From Lucinisca nassula (taxonomy: Eukaryota > Mollusca > Bivalvia > Lucinida > Lucinidae), in contig OY757017.1 in assembly GCA_963580285.1 (NCBI GenBank), positions 12,226,538 through 12,290,537 of the forward strand: a DNA stretch of 64,000 nucleotides, in the 5' to 3' direction. Shown one piece after another: positions 10,901 through 19,246 of this stretch. The translations under genes were made by a program, and so were the position numbers. The notes beneath the pieces are model-generated. The model worked only from the letters and a program-made list of their open reading frames with translations, was not told the DNA's origin and did not search any database. Positions within the stretch are counted from its first letter, which is position 1; every line of letters begins with the position of its first letter.

Positions 10901-11340
10901 TTTTAGCAAAAACAAGGCATGGCATTTTATTTAAATGTCAAGAAAAAAAACCCAAACACTTTTAGAATGCTGTCTGCCTAGTGACTTATCCCACTTTAAG
11001 GATTGGATTAAACATACATGTTTTGTTCAGACAATTTGACATGAGACTGGTGAACTCTATTACCATAATTTCACACCAGACAGAATGCATTTATCTTCCC
11101 CGTCTTCCGAAAAGGTTGATGCTGTTATTCAATACTTTGAGGTCGTTAAACACGAGATTCCAAAAATTCATGAGAATTTTTACTACAGCTGACCTATTAG
11201 GCGACAACACTGACTAATTTATTCTTTGCATAAAGCATTAAAGGTCAGTCTCGATCATGTCAAATTGCACTAGCTATATGTGACACTAGCTGTGTATTGT
11301 GTCTCTTCATTAGAACTGCCTTGCTGAGGTTCGAACAAAT
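10901..11340. other. CARMIL intron sequence, nothing recognised
   Basis: Unique-looking AT-rich sequence. Small ORFs have no recognisable domain. I looked here for an upstream CARMIL exon (end of the PH-like domain) and did not find one with convincing splice sites. Confidence 0.4.
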
Positions 11341-11361
11341 AACCACAACCTATGTTAATAT

Positions 11362-11660
11362 ATAGAGGATCTTACACGAGTGGTCAATTCTTATGAAATT
11401 TATGAAACGAGCCTTCGGCGAGTTTCATAAATTTCATATGAAATGACCACGAGTGTAAGATTCTCTTTATCATATGACTACTTTAAATTGGATTTTATCG
11501 CCTTTTTATTTGACAATTTTTCTACGAAAAATGCATTGTTGACATGGACGTCGTCATGACGTTACTTAATCCTGCCAAAGTGTTATTACACGTGTGGTCA
11601 TACGATTTTTATGACACGACGTTATCCACTGCTTATCAACGACGTCATATGAATATCACA
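11362..11660. mobile_element. Fold-back MITE, AGAGGATCTTACA family, copy 1
   Basis: Outer ends AGAGGATCTTACACGAGTGG and the complementary CGAGTGTAAGATTCTCTTTA enclose an inner palindrome in which TATGAAATTTATGAAACGAG is matched by CGAGTTTCATAAATTTCATA. A tail with GACGTCGTCATGACG and a closing CGTCATATGA follows. Copies at 22316-22412, 49607-49745 and 55305-55660 share the outer ends but differ in the inner arms. Confidence 0.65.
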
Positions 11661-11704
11661 AATACCCACCTTATCTGTTGCTATGTGAGTGACTATATTT
11701 CTAG

Positions 11705-11764
11705 GTTGAGAATAAATTCCACTACCTTGATCTACATTCCATTGAGAGTCCAAAATCAAACAAG
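11705..11764 (+). CDS. CARMIL: CARMIL exon (PH-like domain, part 1)
   Basis: 60 nt exon with acceptor TTTCTAG (ends 11704) and donor GTAAGT (11765). It encodes 20 residues including KFHYLDLHSIESPKS and joins the next exon in phase 0 (SNK|LILTFGE). The pattern matches the strand pair near the end of the CARMIL PH-like domain (TFSYLEIHG in vertebrates, from memory of the family). The gene binds membranes and regulates actin capping protein. The call depends on the chain of eight compatible exons rather than on this one alone. Earlier coding exons were not found and are probably left of the window. Confidence 0.82.
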
Positions 11765-11898
11765 GTAAGTTTCCGTAATATTATGTTCTTATCCTTCATA
11801 ATTTCTGTGAACAACGTTCTGAGCCAGTTGTTCAAAGCATCTTTAGCTTAATCCTTGTCCTGCTGAATACTGCAACCCCTAACTCAGCAAACAGTGTA

Positions 11899-11962
11899 GA
11901 TCCTGATCAGATGGCTTCTTCATTTCTGAAGAAGCCATCTGATCAGGATCTACACTGTTTGT
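11899..11962. repeat. Palindrome, TGTAGATCCTGATCAGATGG family
   Basis: TGTAGATCCTGATCAGATGG...CTTC pairs perfectly with GAAG...CCATCTGATCAGGATCTACA across a few loop bases. Related palindromes occur at 53330-53390, 54008-54064 and 57850-57970, and the arm is the building block of the 34-bp array at 54545-55033. Confidence 0.75.
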
Positions 11963-12070
11963 CATTTAGTTTTTGACTTTGAACAAATGCTTTATATTAA
12001 GTAATTTGATTGGTTGATAGTCAGAAATGGGTGTGGTTAAATTAAATTATTCAGCAGGATAAGGGTAAAC

Positions 12071-13286
12071 AAACTTACTGGTGTTCAAAATGTCTGTATA
12101 CATGTATGCACACAAGGGTGTTCAAAATGTCTGTATACATGTATGTACACAGTGGTGTTCAAAATGTCTGTAAACATGTATGCACACAGTGGTGGTTCAA
12201 AATGTCTGTAAACATGTATGCACACAGTGGTGGTTCAAAATGTCTGTATACATATATGCACATAGTGGTGTTCAAAATGTCTGTATACATGTATGCACAC
12301 AGTGGTGTTCGAAGTATCTTTATACATATATGCACACAGTGGTGTTCAAAATGTCTGTATACATATATGCACACAGTGGTTTTTGTTTTGTTTGATTTCA
12401 GGTTTAACGTCCCCGTCAACACTGTAAAGGTCATTTTGGAGACGTTGCTTCCAATTTTGTGGGACTTTTACCCGACATTGAGATGAAATGACATCTCAAG
12501 CCCTGTCGCCCAATGAAACCAATAGGGTTTTTTATTTGCATGGACGGTTCGCCTTGCATCGCGGTTCCTGGACAGGCTTAGATCCTCTAAACGCTTTACC
12601 AGTACTAGTGTGCGAGCCAGATTCAGCTCTGCGTGGAAGCATCATGCAGCCCATATAAGCACACAGTGGTGTTCGAAATGTTTGTATACATGTATGCACA
12701 CCGTGGTGTTCAAAATGTCTGTATACATGTATGCAAACGGTGGTGTTCAAAATGTCTGTAAACATGTATGCACACAGTGGTGGTTCAAAATGTCTGTATG
12801 CATATATGCACACAGTGGTGTTTAAAATGTCTGTATACATGTATGCACACAGTGGTGTTCAAAGTATCTTTATACATATATGCACACAGTGGTGTTCAAA
12901 ATGTCTGTATACATATATGCACACAGTGGTGCTCAAAATGTCTTTATACATATATGCACACAGTGGTGTTCAAAATGTCTGTATACATGTATGCACACAG
13001 TGGTGTTCAAAATGTCTGTAAACATGTATGTACACAGTGGTGGTTCAAAATTTCTGTATACATATATGCACACAGTGGTGTTCAAAATGTCTGTATACAT
13101 ATATGCACACAGTGGTGTTCAAATGTCTCTATATTTGTATGCACACAGTGTTGTTAAAAATGTCTGTATACATGCAAACAGTGGTATTCAAAATGTCTGT
13201 ATACATGCACACAGTGATATTCAAAATGTCTGTATACATATATGCACACAGTGGTGTTCAAAATGTCTGTATACATTATATGCACA
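12071..13286 (+). repeat. 37-bp minisatellite split by a SINE
   Basis: The unit is about 37 bp: GGTGTTCAAAATGTCTGTAT followed by ACATGTATGCACACAGT. About eight units precede and about seventeen follow a SINE (12379-12657). The unit has no stop codon in any forward frame and its length is not a multiple of three, so all three + frames, and part of the - strand, stay open. The resulting ORFs are therefore not evidence of a gene. Variants TATGTATG, GTGGTGG and ATATATGC mark subunits. Confidence 0.9.
12379..12657 (-). mobile_element. SINE-B copy inside the minisatellite
   Basis: Sense strand is -, with the tail at the left (TTTGTTTTGTTTGATTT) and the body GGTTTAACGTCCCCGTCAAC, GAGATGAAATGACATCTCAA, CCAATGAAACCAATAGGG. 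The minisatellite word GCACACAGTGG ends the left side and restarts the right side, which fits an 11 bp target duplication, though array periodicity makes this ambiguous. Other SINE-B copies: 36013, 44650, 48349, 52265, 61157. Confidence 0.8.
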
Positions 13287-13923
13287 CTTTTTTGCACAGT
13301 TATTTCTGTATCATTGTATATTTTAATGTCTGGTCCTCTGAGTAACAGCAGTGTTTTTAGCACATGTATATTCACATATCTTGCTACTACAGCCATGTTT
13401 CACAAATTTTGGTTACATTTTGAAAACATTAGATGTACCTGTTAACATCAGTAACAGGGAAAAAGTCAGGTGCATGAGACTAGTGACCAGGAGCTCATTT
13501 TTTCCATTGAGATTGATATTTGTTTCACTGATTTCAGGACAGTTGTCATTTACTGGCTGAAGAATGTGCAATATACCCTGTACTTGTTAACTGCTAAGAA
13601 GGACTAAACCCGATTAGAAAAAGTGTGGTTTGGTTAACCATCTCAACATGATCTTACTAGTGTTGGCTGGACCAATTAATGCCACATACAAACAAACAGA
13701 ACCTGCATTTGCTGTGTCATTTGATAAATTCATATTGCTTTTGCACAAGACTTTTGGTTTTCTTGCATTATTCTTGATTTTGATTGTAAAACAGGAAACA
13801 GAGGACCCTTGTAATAACAAATCTCTTGGTTCCCTGACAAAATGCCATTAAAAAGAATTAGCCACAATAAGAAATCCAAAAAAGGAGCAGAATAATAGTT
13901 AGCAAAGAGACCTTTTACCTTAA
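13287..13923. other. CARMIL intron sequence, nothing recognised
   Basis: No repeat family, RNA gene or domain-bearing ORF recognised. Short ORFs on both strands look random. Confidence 0.35.
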
Positions 13924-13960
13924 TTAGGGCCCCGCACTGAAAGTGTGGGTGCCCTATAGT

Positions 13961-14003
<43 letters not shown>

Positions 14004-14063
14004 CCGTCCACAAATTTCTGATAGGGCTGCCGGGGCCCTAGTCAGTTTCACTGACAGCTCTAG
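13924..14063 (+). mobile_element. Minimal 140-bp HLE-1 element
   Basis: Same 5' end (TTAGGGCCCCGCACTGAAAG) and same 3' end (CCGGGGCCCTAGTCAGTTTC, ACTGACAGCTCTAG) as 8818-9586, but the whole tandem array is gone. Only the cruciform, a CTGT/CCGT microsatellite and a few bases (CCACAAATTTCTGATAGGGC) remain between the ends. Confidence 0.78.
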
Positions 14064-14084
14064 TTACTCCAATAAATAAATAAT

Positions 14085-14200
14085 GTTGAGATTTGTTAGA
14101 ATCGCCTCAAATATCTGGAGCATTGTTTCTTAAAGAGAAACAAAAGTTGTGAATGTTCGTTAGAATGGCCTCACTGAGGCGATTTTATCTAGCAAGTGTC
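14085..14200. repeat. Fold-back remnant, GAATCGCCTC family
   Basis: TTGTTAGAATCGCCTCAAAT and the later GTTAGAATGGCCTCACTGAG plus GAGGCGATTTTATC form degenerate inverted and direct copies. The same theme (ACTCATTAGAACCGCCTC with complementary GAGGCGGTTCTAA) recurs at 39640-39700, 56866-56930 and 58366-58490. Confidence 0.5.
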
Positions 14201-14402
14201 CACATCATTCGTTTATTATATCTTATTATGCAATATTCACGAATATCTCCATTAGTCTATTGCATCTTGAGCCAAGGATTAATTCCATTGAAATCATCAT
14301 TATAAGAAGTTTTGTAGCTATACCAAATGCAGGTAAAAAGACAGTTGACTGTTAATCATTTGGTTTTATGTATCATGGAACATGATTGTTTCTTTTCTAC
14401 AG

Positions 14403-14530
14403 CTTATCCTGACATTTGGTGAGAAGTCGTACAGTTTTACGACACTAGAAAGTAACACAGATGAAATCGATCTGATGATCACTCACATCTGTACCTCCTT
14501 GAAGACTGTGTTTCCGGCATTTCCCATAGA
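14403..14530 (+). CDS. CARMIL: CARMIL exon (PH-like domain, part 2)
   Basis: 128 nt exon with acceptor TTTTCTACAG and donor GTAAGT (14531-14536). It encodes LILTFGEKSYSFTTLESN followed by IDLMITHICTSLKTVFPAFP. The last part matches the C-terminal helix of the CARMIL PH-like domain (pattern ..V..HI.T.L.KIFPG..P). It ends in phase 2 and joins 23400 to give PIERLVKKI. The first six intron bases are the splice donor, and the Ngaro-2 retrotransposon starts at the next base, so the exon-intron border is intact but the rest of the donor region is retroelement sequence. Confidence 0.9.
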
Positions 14531-14536
14531 GTAAGT
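14531..14536 (+). promoter_or_regulatory. CARMIL splice donor abutting the Ngaro-2 insertion
   Basis: GTAAGT is a full consensus 5' splice site. The element core AATAA begins at 14537. Without the element the donor would read on into the sequence after 22226 (ATGCAAAGCCC), leaving an intron of about 1.2 kb. Confidence 0.8.
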
Positions 14537-14868
14537 AATAATAGGGATTATCAACTAAATGATAATCCCATTTATTTGGTGCGAATGAATTGGATGGACT
14601 GTCATTATGGGTCACAATTGCAGCTCCAGGGTGGTAGTCGCTTATAATTAGGTTTAAACAAAGTCTGATCGTATTTTCCATCTCGTATCGGCCATGACAG
14701 TTGGTCCAGGTCACTGAGCGCTTGCACCTTGTATGTTGTTCAGTAGTCAGGCGTCTTGTAGAACTGGAAGGTGATTTAACGTCTTGCGCAGGCTCAGGGA
14801 AACCTTCCTTTTCCGTTTTTCCAAATCCTGCAAAAGGAAGTCGCCATTTTTTAAGGAGAATCAAAAAA
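14537..14868 (+). repeat. Ngaro-2 repeat A1
   Basis: 332 bp, repeated at 20440-20771. A perfect 9-bp hairpin GGGATTATC-aactaaat-GATAATCCC sits a few bases inside the element end, next to the presumed AATAA core, and is a candidate recombinase-binding or structural site. The end of the repeat (TTAAGGAGAATCAAAAAA) is shortly before the Gag start. Confidence 0.9.
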
Positions 14869-14900
14869 GCTGGTTACACTTGTGCGAGGGATAAGTAGAG

Positions 14901-16004
14901 ATGCCGGGCGGCCGGAAAAGGACTAGGGGAAGCCGTGGAGCCGGCGGACACAAACGTTCGCGTCAACAACAGGATGAAGTGGCGCAGATTGGTGGTCTAA
15001 ACCCAGTCTCATCTGTGGTAGGCACACCACAAGGTAGGGATCAAGCACAAACACAAGGACCCTCAAATATGTTCAGGCACATTATAGACTTTGAAACAAT
15101 CCTGCGTGACTCGGGCACAATGCAAGGTCAAAACGTGACTGATCAGAGCAGTTCCATTCCTTCATCCAACACAAATCCGCAAATAACGGGTCAAAATGCA
15201 GGCACTCAGACTGGCTATGTAAGCCTGTCGGCACAGAATGATGGTTTCGTTTGGGCGGTTTCGGATGGGAGTAATTTCTCTTTCGGAGACGAGCCTTTGC
15301 GGCTAGGGAGTGACGATCTCTCTGCCCATGTTCCCCTGGCAATCGCACAAAAAATCTGGTCAAACCAATACATAAATATCAATTTGCTGCTAAAGGGGGC
15401 TGTTGAGTTGCAAGAACTGTGTGCAGGGGGGGCACTATGTCTTAACAAGCAGGGTCTTCTGGAATCTAAACCGCAAGTTTTTAAGGACCCAGTACCCACA
15501 ATCGAAAAATGGACGGATGCCTTTTTGATTTTTTCTTCAATTTATTTGAAGAAACATCCTGAAAAAACACAAGAGTTGCTCCAGTATATGAGTATAATTC
15601 GAGAGGCTGCATCTCGGTCCTCAGCATACTTTGCCTGGCGAAATTATGACGAGCAGTTTCGTCTCAGACAGGCCATTAATTTACAACCTTGGGGGCGACT
15701 CAATACAGACTTGTGGCTCCGGGTAATGACTCTATCGGCAAACTCGACGGTTCCCTTTGAGCAGTCATCTTTCAATAGGCTTAAATGTTTGGATTTCAAC
15801 CATGGAAAATGCAATTTTAAAGGGTGCAAATTTCTTCATGCTTGCTCTCATTGTGGTGGTACAAATCATGGTAGACAAACTTGCTTTAAGCTTCTTCCAC
15901 CGGCTACTAGGAGTGTTCCACCAGCTACCAGGGGCGGTTTGACATTTCGCTCAGGTAGGGGACAATTCAGTGCCTTTCGAGGTGGACGAGCTGTTCGACG
16001 ATAG
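14901..16004 (+). CDS. Ngaro-2 Gag-like protein with CCCH and CCHC fingers
   Basis: 367 residues starting at ATG 14901 (MPGGRKRTRGSRG), the first ATG after A1. The N terminus is strongly basic. A low-complexity linker with many Gln, Ser and Thr follows, then a structured middle part. Near residues 296-330 there is C-x7-C-x4-C-x3-H (CLDFNHGKCNFKGCKFLH) directly followed by a C-x2-C-x4-H-x4-C zinc knuckle (CSHCGGTNHGRQTC), which gives nucleic-acid binding. The C terminus is Arg/Gly rich. Role: RNA-packaging Gag (inference from position and fingers). The 3' end overlaps the RT frame by up to 62 nt. Confidence 0.85.
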   Translation: MPGGRKRTRGSRGAGGHKRSRQQQDEVAQIGGLNPVSSVVGTPQGRDQAQTQGPSNMFRHIIDFETILRDSGTMQGQNVTDQSSSIPSSNTNPQITGQNAGTQTGYVSLSAQNDGFVWAVSDGSNFSFGDEPLRLGSDDLSAHVPLAIAQKIWSNQYININLLLKGAVELQELCAGGALCLNKQGLLESKPQVFKDPVPTIEKWTDAFLIFSSIYLKKHPEKTQELLQYMSIIREAASRSSAYFAWRNYDEQFRLRQAINLQPWGRLNTDLWLRVMTLSANSTVPFEQSSFNRLKCLDFNHGKCNFKGCKFLHACSHCGGTNHGRQTCFKLLPPATRSVPPATRGGLTFRSGRGQFSAFRGGRAVRR

Positions 16005-17658
16005 GGATTTTGCTGTCTCAAATTGTGTTCTCTTGCCTCATATATCAGCTGCTTCCCTTGATCTAGCTAAAACTCCTATCAGGCTTGACAACTTGCAAAA
16101 GGAGCTTGTGGGTTATGATTCTGCTAAGGCTGCTGAGATTTTTAACGGTCTTTCTTCTGGTTTCCCCCTCCACTACTCGGGCAGCCACAAACCTTCTGAT
16201 TCAAAAAATTTGAAGTCTGCCGACATTAAGCCAGATGTTGTAAGGCAAAAAATTGAAACTGAAGTTGAAGCAGGTAGAGTGGCTGGACCTTTTGACTATC
16301 GTCCGCTACAAACTCTGCGTGTATCGCCATTAGGCCTTGTACCGAAACACGACCCAGGTCAATTTCGCCTTATACATCACCTGTCATACCCAAGCGGAGA
16401 CTCAGTTAATGATTATATAGATCCTGAGCTGTGCTCTGTGCAGTATACAAGTTTCGACGAGGCTGTACACATGGTACAAGATTTAGGCCGTGGTTGTCTT
16501 TTGGGAAAATCTGATATAAAATCAGCATTTAGGCTACTACCTGTCTCTCCTTTAGACTTTGATCAGCTTGGATTCAAGTTTGATGGGAAGTTTTATTTTG
16601 ATAAGGCAATGCCATTTGGGTGCAGCATAGCATGCCAGACCTTTGAGACTTTCTCTACTTTTTTAGAATTCTGTGTAGCTAGGCAAGCTTCTGTAGGACG
16701 ACTCTTGCATTATCTTGATGACTTCTTGTTTGGCGGAAGAAAGGGAACTAATCATTGTTCACATATCATGTCTGTTTTTACAGATAAGATGACTTTGTTG
16801 GGAGTGCCATTAGCTTCTGAGAAAACAGAAGGTCCTAAAACCAAGATCTGTTTTCTTGGCCTTGAAATTGATACTGAAGAAATGGTCATTCGGATTCCGG
16901 TGACCAAAATTCATGAAATCATTTCAAAGATTGAGGAGATTTTGCCGCGTAAAAAGTGCAAGCTGCAACAATTACAGTCATTGATTGGTTCCCTTAATTT
17001 CGCATGTAGGGCAGTGGTGCCAGGGAGGCCATTTTGTAGACGCCTTATAAATGCTACATGCGGTTTGACAAAGCAACACCATCACCTTCGTATCACAGCA
17101 GATATGAAGAAGGACCTAGAACTTTGGATACAGTTTTTTAAAAATTTTAATGGTATTTCCGTCTTTCATGATCGGTTCTGGGTGTCAAATGAGGATTTAC
17201 AGCTCTACACCGACAGTGCAGGGGGGTCTGATCTGGGATTTGGTGCCTATTTTGCAGGAAAATGGGCTCAGGGCTCCTGGCCTCGGGCATGGATTGAGGG
17301 CGGCATTACATCAGATATAACAGTTCTTGAGCTTTTTCCGCTCCTTGTTTCTTTGCACATATGGGGTGATAAGCTTCGCAACAAGAAAATAGTCTTTCGA
17401 GTTGACAATATGGCAGTGGTACACATTGTTAATCATATGACATCAAAATCGGACAGAGTCATGACTATTCTTAGGGCTTTCACATTACTGTGCTTACGGT
17501 TGAACGTAGTTGCCAAGGCTCAACATGTTGACGGCTTCCGGAATAATATCTGCGATGCATTAAGTCGTTTTCAATTACAGAGATTCCGCAAACTCGCACC
17601 AGATGCAGACCTGTCACCAACACCAGTTCCCGACCACCTTTGGAACATCTTCTGTTAA
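15970..17658 (+). CDS. Ngaro-2 reverse transcriptase-RNase H
   Basis: 562 residues counted from a GTG at 15970; the frame is open from 15943, and there is no early ATG, so it is probably made by a +1 (or -2) shift from Gag across the 15943-16004 overlap. RT motifs: LGLVPKHDPGQFRLIHHLS, KSDIKSAFRLLPVSP, MPFGCSIACQTFE, LLHYLDDFLFGG (YLDD near 247). RNase H: LYTDSAGGSDLGFGAYF (about 413), TVLELFPLLVSLHIWG (about 453), FRVDNMAVV (about 478), NICDALSRF (about 530). All catalytic acidic residues are present. Its organisation is as in DIRS/Ngaro elements. Confidence 0.92.
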   Translation: MPFEVDELFDDRDFAVSNCVLLPHISAASLDLAKTPIRLDNLQKELVGYDSAKAAEIFNGLSSGFPLHYSGSHKPSDSKNLKSADIKPDVVRQKIETEVEAGRVAGPFDYRPLQTLRVSPLGLVPKHDPGQFRLIHHLSYPSGDSVNDYIDPELCSVQYTSFDEAVHMVQDLGRGCLLGKSDIKSAFRLLPVSPLDFDQLGFKFDGKFYFDKAMPFGCSIACQTFETFSTFLEFCVARQASVGRLLHYLDDFLFGGRKGTNHCSHIMSVFTDKMTLLGVPLASEKTEGPKTKICFLGLEIDTEEMVIRIPVTKIHEIISKIEEILPRKKCKLQQLQSLIGSLNFACRAVVPGRPFCRRLINATCGLTKQHHHLRITADMKKDLELWIQFFKNFNGISVFHDRFWVSNEDLQLYTDSAGGSDLGFGAYFAGKWAQGSWPRAWIEGGITSDITVLELFPLLVSLHIWGDKLRNKKIVFRVDNMAVVHIVNHMTSKSDRVMTILRAFTLLCLRLNVVAKAQHVDGFRNNICDALSRFQLQRFRKLAPDADLSPTPVPDHLWNIFC

Positions 17659-18545
17659 GTTCTCAGAAATTGTTGGCAGCCAGTATGTCTAGCAAATCCC
17701 ATTCTGTTTATACAAATGCTTTGCAAGTTTTTAACACCTTTAGAAATCACTATAATTTGATCATAATATGGCCGGCTCCAGTTGCACATCTGTCTCTTTT
17801 TATCACATACTGTTTTGAGTTGGGGTATGCTTCATCAACTATTACTACTTACTTGTCAGCCATAAGTTTTCATCATAAAATTTATGATATGCATGACCCT
17901 ACAACCGCTTTTGTGGTTAAAAAACTAATGGAGGGTTGTAGGCGCATTCGGCCAAGTTATGATGTTAGAGCGCCAATAACAGAGCTCATCTTGGCTAGAA
18001 TATGTTCTGTGCTGCCGGAAATTTGCTTTTCAAATTATGAATGTATCCTTTTTAAAACGGCCTTTGCTATAGCTTACTATGGCCTGTTGAGGGTTGGTGA
18101 GATTGTATTCACTAATCCACTGCAGGCTAACAGGCCTTTATTAAAGACAGATGTGTGGCTCGGGGAAGGAGCAAACGTGTTGTTCATTTCTATTAGGGTT
18201 TCAAAAACTAATCAATCTGGCCACCCAACAATATTACGCATCCCACTTGCAGTCAATGCAGCAATATGTTGCGTTACTGCTGCCAAACAGTATATGAGGT
18301 GTAGGCCTGAAGGTAGTCTATACTTCTTCTGCCACCAGAATGGCCATCCATTAAAGCGCAGTCAGTTCAGTGGCGTTTTGGTGAAAGCAGTCAAAAAGCT
18401 AGGACTTCCTATACGACTTTATGCAACACATTCCTTTAGAATTGGTAGGGCTACTGATTTGGCAGCTAAAGGGTATTCTAGTGAAGCCATAAAATTACTT
18501 GGTCGATGGAAGACTGGGGCTGTAGCACGGTACATACGTCTTTAA
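17640..18545 (+). CDS. Ngaro-2 tyrosine recombinase
   Basis: 301 residues from the open frame; the first ATG is at 17685 (MSSKSHSVYTNAL), 26 nt after the RT stop. Catalytic set: Arg in YYGLLRVGEIVF (about 149), H-x-x-R in THSFRIGRATDLA (about 264), Trp in LLGRWKTGAVARY (about 287) and the nucleophile Tyr in ARYIRL (about 297), close to the C terminus as usual. Integrates circular cDNA. Overlaps or abuts the RT and hydrolase frames, so the three are packed tightly. Confidence 0.92.
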   Translation: MEHLLLSSQKLLAASMSSKSHSVYTNALQVFNTFRNHYNLIIIWPAPVAHLSLFITYCFELGYASSTITTYLSAISFHHKIYDMHDPTTAFVVKKLMEGCRRIRPSYDVRAPITELILARICSVLPEICFSNYECILFKTAFAIAYYGLLRVGEIVFTNPLQANRPLLKTDVWLGEGANVLFISIRVSKTNQSGHPTILRIPLAVNAAICCVTAAKQYMRCRPEGSLYFFCHQNGHPLKRSQFSGVLVKAVKKLGLPIRLYATHSFRIGRATDLAAKGYSSEAIKLLGRWKTGAVARYIRL

Positions 18546-18546
18546 A

Positions 18547-19152
18547 TTGTCCATTACAGATATATGGCTTATCGGTGATTCCCTAGTTTCACACCTTGAA
18601 GACAGTGTGCCAGGTCTCAGACCTCCAGCTAATGCAGGGATTGTTAGCCGAATCCTTTATCAGGGTAAAGGAGGGATGCATTGGGACCACTTCGACACAG
18701 TGTTTCAACGCATGATGCTGTTTCATTCAACCCCAGCGATGATAATTATTCACCTAGGGGGCAACGACCTAGTTGAGTGGTCCCAAAGCAAACTTCTTAA
18801 GACTTTTAAAAGACAATTTTCATACATGGCTTCAGTTTATCCCGAAGCCCAACTTGTATGGTCAGATATTCTCCCTCGTCAATCATGGCGGGGAACGGAT
18901 AACACTCCTGAAAGGCTTAAAAAGTTGGATCAAAAAAGGCGGCGTATCAACCGATTGGGCAGACAAGCTGCTTTTAATGTAGGAGGCAAAGTCATCCAGC
19001 ATGAGCTCGATTTCAGTACAACCGGGCTATTTAAGACTGATGGGGTTCATCTCACTGCAGTGGGCAATGCCATATTTTTGAATACATTTGAGGAAGCAAT
19101 CAATTTATTTGTCACAGACCCTTCTACCCAAAGGTATAATCCTAATAGTTAG
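18547..19152 (+). CDS. Ngaro-2 SGNH/GDSL hydrolase ORF without start codon
   Basis: About 200 residues. Motifs: DIWLIGDSLVSHLED (block I Ser), MIIIHLGGNDLVEW (block III, GxND), FKTDGVHLTAVGN (block V, D-x2-H), so a complete SGNH catalytic set. No ATG precedes GDS; the first one lies well inside the domain. The sequence TCCATTACAG ends at 18559, 14 nt after the recombinase stop, and would be a splice acceptor leaving codon phase 1, the same phase as in Ngaro-1. Possible donor: CACAAG|GTAGGG at 15033/15034 in Gag, also phase 1, which would fuse 44 Gag residues to the hydrolase. Splicing is inference. Confidence 0.88.
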   Translation: MSITDIWLIGDSLVSHLEDSVPGLRPPANAGIVSRILYQGKGGMHWDHFDTVFQRMMLFHSTPAMIIIHLGGNDLVEWSQSKLLKTFKRQFSYMASVYPEAQLVWSDILPRQSWRGTDNTPERLKKLDQKRRRINRLGRQAAFNVGGKVIQHELDFSTTGLFKTDGVHLTAVGNAIFLNTFEEAINLFVTDPSTQRYNPNS

Positions 19153-19246
19153 ATTAAAAAGATCAGCCTTGTAAGGCTATCTATATATCATGTGGAATTG
19201 CTGAATTGGGGGACAAATTTATGTTGGGCATCATAAATTTGCTGTG

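Noticed and set aside
12106..13345. Overlapping ORFs of 100-148 codons with Cys/His repeats
   Set aside because: They arise because a 37-bp tandem unit lacks stop codons in every + frame; the same peptide appears in all three frames.
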